The translations under genes and the position numbers were made by a program. A DNA stretch of 39,790 nt, taken from the IMG/VR virus record IMGVR_UViG_3300021963_000275, positions 1 through 39,790 of that record; one strand, 5' to 3'. The notes beneath the pieces are model-generated. The model searched no databases. It was given only the letters and a program-made list of their open reading frames with translations, and was not told where the DNA came from. This DNA comes from a virus. Positions 17,157-27,075 of this stretch are shown here, in pieces; the first letter of the stretch is position 1, and each line of letters starts with the position of its first letter.

Positions 17157-17383
17157 AGTTCATCCTTAAGATGTAATGTAATGTGCTCATCTAAACGCTT
17201 TTCAATTCTGTTGACTGCCATTGCTACATCTGCAAGGCTACGTCCACCATTAGCCGAAGGCTGAATGGGATGTGTCTGGTCTTTAATGTAGGCTTTAAGT
17301 GGATTAACAATTAGGAACTTACCTAACATAGCAATGATGCCAAGGGTTAACGATACCACAGACAAAGATTCTAACAGTGTCAT
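17153..17383 (-). CDS. single-transmembrane small protein
   Basis: This encodes 76 residues. Residues about 5-25 (ESLSVVSLTLGIIAMLGKFL) form a probable membrane helix. A basic linker and a C-terminal amphipathic coiled coil ([19 protein letters not shown]) follow. Actinophages often encode similar small membrane proteins near tail genes, sometimes proposed as second holins or membrane-anchored lysis or entry factors. The separate two-helix holin lies at 4334-4546. Function not determined; topology is the main evidence. Confidence 0.55.
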   Translation of the reverse strand: MTLLESLSVVSLTLGIIAMLGKFLIVNPLKAYIKDQTHPIQPSANGGRSLADVAMAVNRIEKRLDEHITLHLKDEL

Positions 17384-17631
17384 AACGTAATCACTTCATA
17401 GCCAGCAGCCTCAAGGTCATTCTTTTCGGCTAGGGTTACCGGGTACTCATGTCCACCTAAGTAGAATACATCTGCTTGGTCTAGGTCATCTTGAATTGGA
17501 AATCTATCTTCGTACCATACTCCATCAATCTTAAAGACACTTACGCCTTGTTTGCGTGGGTATCTAGCAAAGAAGTAGTTACCACCCATTGGTCCTTCGT
17601 TGACCACTGGTGGTACAAATAGATATGGCAT
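17380..17631 (-). CDS. small hypothetical structural-region protein
   Basis: This encodes 83 residues, rich in aromatic residues (FFARYPRKQGVSVFKIDGVW, FYLGGHEYPVTLAEKNDL), without membrane helices or cysteines. It lies directly downstream of the major capsid gene and of two hairpins, and overlaps the membrane-protein gene by four bases. Similar-sized proteins sit after the capsid gene in many actinophages, but I cannot assign a role. Confidence 0.5.
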   Translation of the reverse strand: MPYLFVPPVVNEGPMGGNYFFARYPRKQGVSVFKIDGVWYEDRFPIQDDLDQADVFYLGGHEYPVTLAEKNDLEAAGYEVITL

Positions 17632-17645
17632 TATGTTTTCCTTCT

Positions 17646-17694
17646 GGTTAGAAACATAACCCCATCCCTAAACCCGTTATATGATTTAGGGATG
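17646..17694 (-). terminator. tandem hairpins downstream of the capsid gene
   Basis: A 10-bp perfect inverted repeat (CATCCCTAAA / TTTAGGGATG, stem arms 17663-17672 and 17685-17694, 12-base loop) is followed on the minus-strand transcript by a smaller one (GGTTA/TAACC, 17646-17661). There is no strong U-run, so this may be a partial terminator, processing site or 3'-end stabiliser that raises capsid mRNA relative to downstream tail genes. Confidence 0.5.
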
Positions 17695-17710
17695 AGATTA
17701 GTGTCGCTAA

Positions 17711-18718
17711 TTAAGCAATGCTTGAAGCAGACTCAATACGGAACAGTGCATCTTGACGGTACACTGCGTGTCCTAGAACACCGTACCAACCGATTGGACG
17801 CTGACGCATCAAACGGTCAACGACTGGGCCAATAACCACGTGTGGTTCTTCGGCTACAGCCTCAGCAAGTGCTTGCTGTCCACATAGGAAGGTGCGGTAT
17901 ACAGATGTGCTATCGCCATCTGCAGCCTTCTTCAAACGAGGTGACTCGATGAAGTATGCACCTTCAAACTGACCAATTTCGCCAGCCCAGATTGCATCGT
18001 TGCTCTGGTACTCGTGTGGGTTACGCCATGAAGCAGCACCAGTTTCGGCACGAAGGTCATGGGATACTTCTGGGTGAATACCACACCAGTATAGTGAACC
18101 CTTACGTCCGTTAGCCTTGTTGGTACGCAACTTAGCAACAGCACGACGGATATCAGCAGCAGAGATAATATCATCTGAAGTAATACCTGAGGTTGTTGTT
18201 GCAGTGGTTGTTCCACCACTTGCGTAGATTACGTTGGTGCCTGTTAGCAATGCATCCTGTGCTAGTTCGTCGATAGAATCAGCCATGTTGTATGCAATGA
18301 TGTTAGCAACAGCAGGGTCAACGTCTGCAAGAGACATCAACTGCAACTTCTTGCTAACTAGAGTAGCGTTACCGTATTCCCGTAGGGTTACAGTTACGAT
18401 ATCTGGTGTTGACAGAGCAACTGCTGCTGGGTCAACTTCTTCAGACAACTCAGTCTTAGCAACTGCCATGTCGTTGTAAATCTGTAGTGCTACAGATGAA
18501 CCTGGCATTGCCTGACGAGCAGGCTTCTTGTCTGCTACGGAACGTAGCAATGGGGTTGAGCGTAGTTCAAATTCAACAAGGCGGTCGTATGCCTTCTGAA
18601 CTAGACCTGCTCCATTGGATGGAGTGAAAGCACCAACGTTGTTGGCGGAAGCGTATGCGCCACCACCAAGACCACCGTTAGTTGCTGCACTGCCACCGGA
18701 TAAGCCTGTTACAGCCAT
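17711..18718 (-). CDS. major capsid protein (N4-gp56 / HK97-fold type)
   Basis: This encodes 335 residues. The segment DIVTVTLREYGNATLVSKKL, then DVDPAVANIIAYNMADSIDE, and the later LYWCGIHPEVSHDLR and IGQFEGAYFIESPRL match the N4-gp56 family of HK97-fold capsid proteins. The N-terminal ~40 residues are Gly/Ser/Ala-rich and may be an arm. It forms the icosahedral shell. It follows the scaffold-like gene, the expected order. Hairpins downstream may favour high expression of this cistron. Confidence 0.85.
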   Translation of the reverse strand: MAVTGLSGGSAATNGGLGGGAYASANNVGAFTPSNGAGLVQKAYDRLVEFELRSTPLLRSVADKKPARQAMPGSSVALQIYNDMAVAKTELSEEVDPAAVALSTPDIVTVTLREYGNATLVSKKLQLMSLADVDPAVANIIAYNMADSIDELAQDALLTGTNVIYASGGTTTATTTSGITSDDIISAADIRRAVAKLRTNKANGRKGSLYWCGIHPEVSHDLRAETGAASWRNPHEYQSNDAIWAGEIGQFEGAYFIESPRLKKAADGDSTSVYRTFLCGQQALAEAVAEEPHVVIGPVVDRLMRQRPIGWYGVLGHAVYRQDALFRIESASSIA

Positions 18719-18750
18719 GATTATTCCTTAGGGGTTAGATTGATTTGCGA

Positions 18751-19248
18751 TTATTCGGCACCCTGAGAGTAAAGGTAATTTAACAATTCCTCTGCACTCT
18801 GGGCGTTGTTGACCATGCTGAACGCGTCGTTCACATCGTCTGGAGTTAGTGCGCCTGATGCGACCATACCCATTTGTTGAAGAGCACCCATGTCCTCACG
18901 GGAAACAGGGCTTTCTTTGGCTGGTGCTGCAAACCCAAATAGTTCACCATTATCGTTTAACCATTCACTGATGGAATCCGCAGACAATTCAATGTCTCCT
19001 GGAATAAACTTGGCAACCTTTGGGTTGACACCTTTCTCATTTAAGACTTGGCTAATAGTTGACTCACGCTGGAACTTGCGCAAACTTTCCAGTTCTGCGA
19101 GTGCTTCTTTGAGTTGCTTGTCTTTCGCACGTTCTGCACGACGGACCTTCTTGAGGACATCATCACTCGAACCACGTTGTGGTTCATCTGAGTAATCCTC
19201 AAAATCCAAATCATCGTCTTCTAGCCATTCTTGATTGTTGTTGCTCAT
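18751..19248 (-). CDS. capsid scaffold-like protein
   Basis: I use the ATG at 19248 (MSNNNQEWLEDDDLDFEDYS), which has AAGGGAG about 10 bases upstream. The 165-residue protein is acidic at the N-terminus. A Lys/Glu coiled coil follows (VRRAERAKDKQLKEALAELE), then two short helical segments near the C-terminus (LTPDDVNDAFSMV, AEELLNYLYSQG). That charge pattern, its size and its place directly before the major capsid gene are typical of phage scaffolding proteins, which guide procapsid assembly and then leave. Assignment by layout; no catalytic motif. Confidence 0.7.
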   Translation of the reverse strand: MSNNNQEWLEDDDLDFEDYSDEPQRGSSDDVLKKVRRAERAKDKQLKEALAELESLRKFQRESTISQVLNEKGVNPKVAKFIPGDIELSADSISEWLNDNGELFGFAAPAKESPVSREDMGALQQMGMVASGALTPDDVNDAFSMVNNAQSAEELLNYLYSQGAE

Positions 19249-19339
19249 CGCAACCATCTCCCTTACATTGTTTGTTTGAACGTACACGGCTCACTCCGAT
19301 ACAGGGGCATATCAGTTGGTGTGTACTACCGCTCTAATA

Positions 19340-19366
19340 CTCGTTGGGGGCGGTCAATCCAACGAG
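19340..19366 (-). terminator. hairpin between the internal-protein genes and the scaffold gene
   Basis: A perfect 8-bp inverted repeat (CTCGTTGG / CCAACGAG, arms 19340-19347 and 19359-19366, 11-base loop) begins 7 bases after the stop at 19373. About 90 bases without a gene follow before the scaffold gene. The GC-rich stem could be a terminator or attenuator. I saw no convincing promoter in the gap. Confidence 0.45.
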
Positions 19367-19372
19367 AGTTTA

Positions 19373-20488
19373 TTATATTTGTTTCTTGCGACTTAGTGAA
19401 CCAGTAGTAATGCCAGTCTGTCCACCAAATTGCGCACGTGCCTGAGACTCTAGACGCTTACGTGTCTTAGATGTCTGACCAAGTAGTGCTTCTTTTTCAA
19501 GTTCAGTTTGCAGGTCTTCAGGCTTAGTTGTGTCACCAAACATTCTTTGAGCCTGTGCAATACCAGTGCCTGAGGTACGTTGGTATTCAGCAAGTGCCTG
19601 GAATCCAGTACGTGCCTGAGCACGTGTGATGCCTTTTTCTTGCAATGCTTGAGCACCAAGTACTGAGGTAACTCCTGCTTGTCTAGCCTCAACACCAATC
19701 TCAGAACGTATGATACGGTTCTCCAGTTCATTTGGTGTTTCTTTTGTTAGCACTGCTTGAACTAGGTCTTCCTGCTTTAGGCTAGGGAACTGTTCTTTAA
19801 GTCCAGCAAGTACTTGGTCATCAAGACCTTTAACGCGATTGTATGCTTCAGTAACTCTATCACGAACTTCATCAAGAGATACGTCGTTACCCACGAGAGT
19901 TCCATAGTTCTCTACTGTACCAAGATTTGACATACCCATACGGGTCATTAGACGAGAGTACTCTTCTCTTCCTGCTTCATACTCTGCAATCTTTGGAACG
20001 TAGACTGCTTCACCAGCATCACGTCGTCTGTCAAGTTCAAAGATACCTTTGAATCTTTCATTGAACTGCGGTGGTGTTTCACCATTCTGAATCATCAAGT
20101 CAAGGATGTCATTGGTTTCAAAGCCAACAGTTAGACGTGGCTTTGCTGCTTCAAATAACTGGTTAATCCATCCATCATTTTCTGCACCAGGAAACACAGT
20201 CTTTAGTGTGCTTCTGAATACCGCACCAGCATCAGCAAGAAAGTCTGCTTGCGCTGCTGCTTTTTCTTCAGCACGAACACGTGCAGCAATCTGTGCCTCT
20301 GATTCAGTTGGGTCTGCTGCAAACGCTTCATCAACTGCTAGACCTGTATCAATAACTGGTGCTGCAGGAGTTACTGGGGCTTTCTTCTTTTTCTTTTTGT
20401 CGTCTGCTACAACTGGCTTGTTAATAACATTAGGAATTATTTTGTCTTTAGTCTGGGTCTTTGCACCAGGACCACCACGAGGAGCCAT
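19373..20488 (-). CDS. putative internal virion / structural protein (371 aa)
   Basis: This encodes 371 residues. The N-terminal ~80 residues are a Lys-rich, Pro/Ala linker-like region with a run of six Lys (DDKKKKKKAPV). The rest is mostly helical and charged (EDLVQAVLTKETPNELENRI, RMFGDTTKPEDLQTELEKEA), ending in Gly/Ser/Lys-rich sequence. No enzyme motif or membrane helix. It sits with the 313- and 1880-residue genes between protease/portal and scaffold, where podophages keep internal or ejection proteins. The role is inferred from position. Confidence 0.5.
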   Translation of the reverse strand: MAPRGGPGAKTQTKDKIIPNVINKPVVADDKKKKKKAPVTPAAPVIDTGLAVDEAFAADPTESEAQIAARVRAEEKAAAQADFLADAGAVFRSTLKTVFPGAENDGWINQLFEAAKPRLTVGFETNDILDLMIQNGETPPQFNERFKGIFELDRRRDAGEAVYVPKIAEYEAGREEYSRLMTRMGMSNLGTVENYGTLVGNDVSLDEVRDRVTEAYNRVKGLDDQVLAGLKEQFPSLKQEDLVQAVLTKETPNELENRIIRSEIGVEARQAGVTSVLGAQALQEKGITRAQARTGFQALAEYQRTSGTGIAQAQRMFGDTTKPEDLQTELEKEALLGQTSKTRKRLESQARAQFGGQTGITTGSLSRKKQI

Positions 20489-20491
20489 AAC

Positions 20492-21433
20492 TTAAAATCC
20501 CATCGAACTAATCATAGAAGTGGCAAGTTGAGCCGCTTCTCTTTTAGCACCTAATGTTGTACCAAAGCGTGGGTCATTGCGCAACATTGTTCTAAAATTA
20601 CCTAACGACATAATTCCCTTTGCATCATTAATTGCTTTTTGAATGGTGTCATCAGTTAACTTAATGTTATCTGCAACATCTTCAAATGTATCAGCCATCA
20701 TTTGGATATATGGATTAGCCAAGTCACGCACAGTAAGGCTAGCATCTTCTGCTAGACGTGGTGCAAAGTTAGCGTATAATGCCTGAGCATCTTTACGGTA
20801 CTTTGTTAGCAGGTCTTCTTGACGAGCCTTGCCGCCAGCAACATCAATTGCATTTCTTGCAATTTCACCAGCAGTTTTGAAGACACCCATGTCAGCAGAA
20901 TACTTGCTTAAAACTGCTACAGTATCTCCAACTTTTCCACCAAACTTAATGTTTGGATTGGCCTTAAGAGAATCCTTGACTACTTCTGCAACAAACTGCT
21001 TAACATAAACATCTGCATCTGCACCTTGAACGCTAGCACTTGTACTTCTACCATCACTAGATTTAGTTGAAGAACTAGAGCCATAGGCTTTTAGAAATGC
21101 ATTAACTCCTTTGAAGAACTCAGCCTTAATTTTTGCATTAGGCATAAAACCTAAGGCATCAACTAATTCCTTTTCAATAAGAGCATCTGCCGCAGCCTTA
21201 TTTAAGGTTGTTGGAAGCGTTCTTGACTTTGAAGTAGTGCCAGCACTAGATTTAGTTTTTGCGGCAGGGTCATAGGATGACATAAGTTGTGCTTTTTCAA
21301 GTTCTGTGATTTCACCAGAAGCAACCTTTTGACTAAGCCCAATGTTGTAATTTGCAGCAGCAATAAGTTCCGCATTACGTTCAGGCGTGGAACTTTCCCA
21401 TTCCCTACGATTCTCTGTTGGTCCTACAGTCAT
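20492..21433 (-). CDS. putative internal virion / structural protein (313 aa)
   Basis: This encodes 313 residues, mostly helical with Ala/Lys/Asp-rich segments (KAAADALIEKELVDALGF, AEVVKDSLKANPNIKFG) and a Ser-rich linker near residue 120. No catalytic motif, cysteine pattern or signal peptide. Its ATG shares a base with the stop of the 1880-residue gene (TAATG at 21433), so the two are probably made together. Likely part of the same internal/ejection group; no family recognised. Confidence 0.5.
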   Translation of the reverse strand: MTVGPTENRREWESSTPERNAELIAAANYNIGLSQKVASGEITELEKAQLMSSYDPAAKTKSSAGTTSKSRTLPTTLNKAAADALIEKELVDALGFMPNAKIKAEFFKGVNAFLKAYGSSSSTKSSDGRSTSASVQGADADVYVKQFVAEVVKDSLKANPNIKFGGKVGDTVAVLSKYSADMGVFKTAGEIARNAIDVAGGKARQEDLLTKYRKDAQALYANFAPRLAEDASLTVRDLANPYIQMMADTFEDVADNIKLTDDTIQKAINDAKGIMSLGNFRTMLRNDPRFGTTLGAKREAAQLATSMISSMGF

Positions 21434-24400
21434 TAGTTAAATCCATATCCAGTTTGATATTGTGTTATTGGTGTTAATGGGTCATTGTTAAAGTAGATAT
21501 CATATACTCTTTGGAATCCAGGATACTTAGTATCTAAGATTGAAACAAGATTATCTCTTATCTCTGCAATGTAAGCGTTATCAGCAGCCTCAAGTGTTGT
21601 TCTGCCACTTGCTAGTTTTGCTTCTTCAAACATTACAAGTAATTCTTGACGAGCAACAAGATACTCTTTAACTGCTTGCGGAATTGTTGAGTTCTCCCCA
21701 ACTGTCTTTGAGAAGTTATCATCAAATACAATTAGACTTGCAGCAGCAATATTCTTTTCAACACGGTTCTGGCGAATTTTCTTATCACGGGCTCCCCATA
21801 GTGGGTAGCGTTCCGCAATGGTTAATTCCCAGTTATCTTTCCATGCACCGAATTGTTCTTCGTAATCTTTGGTTCCCTTTTTAAGGCCAGCATCTCTTGC
21901 TTTTTGCTCAATAATTTCTATACCAGAATAGTAGTCCTTGTTTCCAGAACGTATCTGTAGGTCCTCGGCAGCAGAGAATGCTTCATCAGATGTGTACTTA
22001 ACCGGCTTGCCATTGATTCTGATATTAAACAGAATATCTGACACGACATCGGAACGGTCTTCAGTAAAGTCACCCTGGTTAAACAAGGCACCAATTAAAC
22101 TGGTGTCACCAACCATTGAGTCAGCACGATTTAACAACTCTTGATTAGGATAGATTCCCTGAAGCGTTGCTTCAGATGAGTTGAATCCAAACCTATTATC
22201 AGTTGTACTGTCAGTTAGTAAATTTGCTATGTACTGACCTTGTGCCTTGTCAATTTCTTCAACGTATCTTGCTGTGCCTAGGTCGTATCCAAACTGTTCG
22301 CGCAATGCGCGTAGTCTAGGCTCACCGTATACTTCGTAGTATGTCTTGTACCTGCTAGTTGATACCAGTGGTAAACCATTCGTAAATGCTTCAGCATAGA
22401 AAGACTTAGTTGCAAGTGCTAGAGATTCTTCTCTATTCTTTTCAAGAATGGCACCTGTAATAGCAATATCATCTTCCATTAGTTTGGCAAGTCGGTCTGC
22501 CTCAATTGCCCGGAATCTATTGTAGAACTTTTGTCCACCAGTTGTATCAGCAAACATACCTGCTTGCCCACCAATTGCAATCATTAATGATTCTAACGCA
22601 ACGGAACCGGAACCAAATGCACTAGCAACCTGCTGTGATGTGCTTTCGCCTCTAGTGCCTTCGTAGTAAGGTTGCACATAATTCATTAGAGTTTCTAGAT
22701 TGGCAATTCCATGCTTTTCTAGGAACTTTGATGGGTCGTAAGGCTTGCCAACCATGTTACGCATGATTGGTCCAATGAACATGTTACCAACTGGGCTACT
22801 GATTTGAGGAACACCAATTGGTTGACCCTGGAATACAACATCAAAGCCAGTTAGTGAGACCTGCATTCTTGCACTAGAATCTCCATCAAAAAACTTGTTT
22901 ATCATCCATTGTGGGTACTCAAAAAGCATTACCTTACCCTTGGTATTCCAAGGATGGCCAATCTGATTAACTACTTTGTAGTTATCCTCACGGTCATAAA
23001 CTGTTCCAAGTTTGTATGGAAGGGTGAAGTACTGTACAAAACGCGCAGCAATTTCAGGGTTACGTACTATTGTTGGTATCCAGAACTTAACAGTATTCTG
23101 CTTTGCCATGTAGAATGGTTCAATGAATCTGCTTAGTTGACCAATGTTTGTGTGACGTTCCACTGTGTATAGGCGGTCATTAACTGCTTTCAAGGCTGCT
23201 GCATGTGCAGCATTTTCAATCTCTTTTGTTCTAGTTGAAACATCTATACCTTGTTTTGCAAACTGATTTGCTAGACGTTCACCTTCAGCCTTGTACACAC
23301 CATTGTAAAACGGGTGGCGCACCAAGAAGTCTTCTGGCATTGTAGCAAGCATGTGGAATAAGTTTCCAATTACATTCTTGTACATGTTTTTTAGGCTTCT
23401 GTCAGGACCAACTTCAGCATTAGCATATACTGCTCTTCTAAAACCTAATGGTATAAGTGCTGATGACGTATCATCAAATGTCTTCTTAGGGTCAATAAGG
23501 TCTACCCTTAAGGACTTAAGTGATTCTTTGGACGGACCCTCTAGTGGAAGATACTTATGAACTTCTAGGATTTGTGTCTGGAATATATCAGACCACTGCA
23601 TTCCCTTGGCACCTTCTTTTTGGTACTCTACCAGGGTTAGGCGCATTTCGTTGCGCCAAGCAAGGGAGTCTGAACTCTTCACCCAATCAATCAGTTCTGA
23701 CATAATTTCGTCATCACTATAGTCACCCTTTAAGTAGTCTGCAATCTCTTGCTCAGACTTCTTTTGCTTTCTTAGAGCAGCGACATTTGCTTTTACATAT
23801 TTGTTGTTTGGGTCACGTTTAGTGACAGACAACTTAATGATAATTCTGCTTGCATCATCATTGTAAATAATGTTGTTAACATATTCAGAATGTGCTGCTG
23901 TCCACATGTTATCTGTAGGTTCAATTATAGTCTGTCTTTTACCAACAGAAGTTAACCCACTTAATGCTTCTCTACGAGAGTTAAGAATGGCTATTGAAGT
24001 ACTCTTAGCAGCACTAACTGTTTCATAGCGCAAAATTTTTGCCATAGCAGGACTAATGGTTGCACCACTAGAAATCTTTACACGCTTCTGTGAGAAGGCA
24101 CGAACTTTTTCTGGCTTAGCAGATGATACCTTAAGGGCACCATTGTAGTTTTTCATGATTCTCTGTCTATTAGAGATATCAAATGCCATCTTTGTTAAGT
24201 CTGAATTTTGCTTAATCAGTTCAATTGTTTCCTGAACTGCTTCTATTTGCAACTTAAGTCTAGGGCTACGACCAATTGCACTACTTGTAGCAATTTTATT
24301 TACTTCAGTTAATGCTTTATCTGCACGCTTTGTTATCTCTTCAAGGGTGTTAAATATTACCTCAGGATTACTATCAATTGCAATCTTGTATGCTGTTGCG

Positions 24401-27075
24401 TAATCTCCATCTTTCATTGCGGCAAGAAATGGACCTGAGATGGTATCGGAGCCAGGGATATTAAATATCTTCTGTCCCTCTTTTGAAATCTTTTTTGCAA
24501 CTGCTGTAGCCTGCGGATTGCCCTTGTATTTACCAATAGTGGTAAACTGCTGACGAGAAAGTTCAATAGACGAGGACAGAACATCCTGAGAAGTGTTCAT
24601 AAAGTACTCTGCTTCTTCCAGGTACCTGTCTCTAATCTTTCTTACAATGTTTTGTGGGGTATCTTCCGGAAGGGCACCAAAGTTCCTGCCAATAAGTAGT
24701 TCATTCTCTAGTTTCTGTGCGCGTGCACTGGCTAACTGTGCTTTAGCACCACCAGTACCAATTAAACCTTTGTATGCTACCCGTTGCTGTACAGTATTTG
24801 TAACATTTTGAAGTTTTGTTTCAATCATTGACGGAATATCAAAGCCAGATAGCAATGTTCTGACAGAAAGTCCTTGATGGGTAGCCATATCAGCAAAACT
24901 TGCTAGCGAACGAGCCCATCCTTCAAGCACGTTACGTGAAGTATACCGAAGTGATAGCAAAACTGCTGGCTTCCACACATAGTTCTGTAGATTTTCATAT
25001 CCATCTTTGATGGTTTCATGCCAGAACTCACCAACGGTTTCTCGTGTGCCCTGTACAAAACCAGATTTATCTGAAATACCAGTAGTTTTTGCTTTAGTAA
25101 TAATATCTTTGATGTTAGACGCTTTTACATCTGGATTATTTTTGATAACAAAAGCAATACCAGATACTAAAGTCTTTTCGTCTCCAAGTATTTCTGCTAT
25201 TTTCTTGAAATCTACACCGTAATGTACGTTAGGAACCTGTGAACTAAACTGTGGATTACCGGAAAGAATATTTTTGGCCGAAGTAATGTCATTGTCAATA
25301 ACTTCTCTACCAGCAAGTTGTGCAATTCTAGATGCTAAGGCAGTTACTGAATCTCTAACGTCTTTAACAATGTATGCGTCTCCACTTCGTGGGTCAACGT
25401 GTACATAGTTTTGGTCGTTAATAATCTCTTTTAGTTTTGCCTTCTTTGTATTGCTAATATCTCTGGCAATATACAAAAAGGTTTCTCTAAGGACCTTAAG
25501 TTGTTCTTTTGTCATGCCAGTTGTATCAACTGCGCGAACAAGAATCTTAGTTAGAGTTTCTTCTTCAAATCTTTCAAGTTCAGCAAATCTTGCAGTATCC
25601 GTCTTTAGTGCAGAAAAACCATTATACCATTTCTCTTGTTCTTTTGCAGAAAGTCCAGCCTCTTTTGCTGCAGAGATAAGACGGGCACGAAATTCCTTAT
25701 TGGCAAAGTCGCCAATTTCACCAGCGATAGTTACAGAACCTGCTGGTATTTCACGTGCTTTGTAGTTGCGACCAAAATAACCTACAGTACGAAGAACCCG
25801 AAACTGGGTATTAGACATTCCCTTAGGGTCAACTTCAGTATCTAATTTATGTAAAGCAGCAGCATCAGAAGCGTCAATTGTTGCATCGTAGTCAGTAAAC
25901 AAACCACGACCATTAACTTCGCCAGCCTTGTTTCGCAAGTACTCAATGTACTTCATGCGACTCCAGGCAAGTTCAGTACCAACTTTACCTACAATGCCAC
26001 CTTCGTCTTCTTTTGAGACAACGGTACGCAATGCGTCAAGTCTTTTTCTTGCTTCGGCTTGTTCGGCAACTAATTTTTCTTTATTGGCTTCAAGATTCTT
26101 TAATTGTCTTGGAGTAAGTTTAGGATTGTTTTGAACTGGAGTTTTTCCAGGTGTTCCCTTTAGTTGATTTTCAATAGAGGTAATCTTTCCCTTAATAGTA
26201 TTAAGGGATTCGCTTAGAATAGAATCTTGTTCTTCAATTCTGGTGATTGCCTTGTTGTCACCAAAACCTGCTTTTAGTACTTCAAAGATTTCTGACCGAC
26301 CACCGGTAGCATAGGCTTCATTTAATGCACGAGCAACCGCAGTAGGATTTTGTGAGTTTGCAACAATTGGAATTGATTCTAATTTTGTAAAATCACCAAT
26401 GTTTCTTTCAATTGCATCAACAACAACGGATGCAGAGTTACTTGCTCCTGCTTGTGCTTCATCTGCTTCTTGAACAAGTTTGGCAAGATTATCCTTACCA
26501 AATGTTACTGGGCTTTTTATTGCAGTACCACGAACACCCATTAAACCTAGGCGTGTAAATTTTGCAGCCTTACCAATTATTACAAGTGGGTCAAAGAAGA
26601 AGTTCATGGTGGCATCTACTGCACCGGAAATTCGCTCAGCAGCAGTGTTGTCCTTCTTGAAGTATCCTTCAACCTGCATCTTATCGGACCAGTTGATTTT
26701 ATCTGCACCCTGTTGACCGGGTGTAAGTTTTGCAACTAGACCTACTGAGGCCTGTCCAATTGTAACACCATTCTTAGAGCGTTCCCATGCTCGGTCCCAC
26801 GTCTGACGTGGTGTTAAACCATCTTCGCCAATATCTTTAATTGTTTGCAAGAAAGTAGACATTGGGCGAGCAACACCAACACGGTATGGCTTATCAAGTT
26901 TTTCAACATTAGTCATTGTTTCTTCAGAGGAAGCAATGTCTATAATTTTTCTTGATACGTCGCCAGTCCAGCCATCTTCATCACGAGCAGTATTTGCTAC
27001 TGTTTGAAGTGCGCGATTGGCTAGACTACCAGGTGCTTGTAGAACTTTGTCGAGAGCATTTTTATTGTCAGCCAT
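21433..27075 (-). CDS. very large (1880-aa) virion structural / probable ejection protein
   Basis: This is the longest gene, 1880 residues without a frame break. The N-terminal part contains a possible short hydrophobic segment (ISGAVDATMNFFFDPLVIIG, about 150-170). Most of the rest is helical and charged, with many coiled-coil-like stretches (about 275-345, 860-1000). A more globular region lies around 1330-1530 (NTVKFWIPTIVRNPEIAARF, MLFEYPQWMINKFFDG). I see no lysozyme, protease or nuclease motif. In podophages such giant proteins are usually internal or ejection proteins released into the host with DNA. Tape-measure function is less likely as no tail-tube genes flank it. Confidence 0.6.
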   Translation of the reverse strand: MADNKNALDKVLQAPGSLANRALQTVANTARDEDGWTGDVSRKIIDIASSEETMTNVEKLDKPYRVGVARPMSTFLQTIKDIGEDGLTPRQTWDRAWERSKNGVTIGQASVGLVAKLTPGQQGADKINWSDKMQVEGYFKKDNTAAERISGAVDATMNFFFDPLVIIGKAAKFTRLGLMGVRGTAIKSPVTFGKDNLAKLVQEADEAQAGASNSASVVVDAIERNIGDFTKLESIPIVANSQNPTAVARALNEAYATGGRSEIFEVLKAGFGDNKAITRIEEQDSILSESLNTIKGKITSIENQLKGTPGKTPVQNNPKLTPRQLKNLEANKEKLVAEQAEARKRLDALRTVVSKEDEGGIVGKVGTELAWSRMKYIEYLRNKAGEVNGRGLFTDYDATIDASDAAALHKLDTEVDPKGMSNTQFRVLRTVGYFGRNYKAREIPAGSVTIAGEIGDFANKEFRARLISAAKEAGLSAKEQEKWYNGFSALKTDTARFAELERFEEETLTKILVRAVDTTGMTKEQLKVLRETFLYIARDISNTKKAKLKEIINDQNYVHVDPRSGDAYIVKDVRDSVTALASRIAQLAGREVIDNDITSAKNILSGNPQFSSQVPNVHYGVDFKKIAEILGDEKTLVSGIAFVIKNNPDVKASNIKDIITKAKTTGISDKSGFVQGTRETVGEFWHETIKDGYENLQNYVWKPAVLLSLRYTSRNVLEGWARSLASFADMATHQGLSVRTLLSGFDIPSMIETKLQNVTNTVQQRVAYKGLIGTGGAKAQLASARAQKLENELLIGRNFGALPEDTPQNIVRKIRDRYLEEAEYFMNTSQDVLSSSIELSRQQFTTIGKYKGNPQATAVAKKISKEGQKIFNIPGSDTISGPFLAAMKDGDYATAYKIAIDSNPEVIFNTLEEITKRADKALTEVNKIATSSAIGRSPRLKLQIEAVQETIELIKQNSDLTKMAFDISNRQRIMKNYNGALKVSSAKPEKVRAFSQKRVKISSGATISPAMAKILRYETVSAAKSTSIAILNSRREALSGLTSVGKRQTIIEPTDNMWTAAHSEYVNNIIYNDDASRIIIKLSVTKRDPNNKYVKANVAALRKQKKSEQEIADYLKGDYSDDEIMSELIDWVKSSDSLAWRNEMRLTLVEYQKEGAKGMQWSDIFQTQILEVHKYLPLEGPSKESLKSLRVDLIDPKKTFDDTSSALIPLGFRRAVYANAEVGPDRSLKNMYKNVIGNLFHMLATMPEDFLVRHPFYNGVYKAEGERLANQFAKQGIDVSTRTKEIENAAHAAALKAVNDRLYTVERHTNIGQLSRFIEPFYMAKQNTVKFWIPTIVRNPEIAARFVQYFTLPYKLGTVYDREDNYKVVNQIGHPWNTKGKVMLFEYPQWMINKFFDGDSSARMQVSLTGFDVVFQGQPIGVPQISSPVGNMFIGPIMRNMVGKPYDPSKFLEKHGIANLETLMNYVQPYYEGTRGESTSQQVASAFGSGSVALESLMIAIGGQAGMFADTTGGQKFYNRFRAIEADRLAKLMEDDIAITGAILEKNREESLALATKSFYAEAFTNGLPLVSTSRYKTYYEVYGEPRLRALREQFGYDLGTARYVEEIDKAQGQYIANLLTDSTTDNRFGFNSSEATLQGIYPNQELLNRADSMVGDTSLIGALFNQGDFTEDRSDVVSDILFNIRINGKPVKYTSDEAFSAAEDLQIRSGNKDYYSGIEIIEQKARDAGLKKGTKDYEEQFGAWKDNWELTIAERYPLWGARDKKIRQNRVEKNIAAASLIVFDDNFSKTVGENSTIPQAVKEYLVARQELLVMFEEAKLASGRTTLEAADNAYIAEIRDNLVSILDTKYPGFQRVYDIYFNNDPLTPITQYQTGYGFN

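Noticed and set aside
17830-17843. Second parS-like CACGTG in the capsid gene
   Set aside because: Only the CACGTG centre matches; the flanks do not fit parS.
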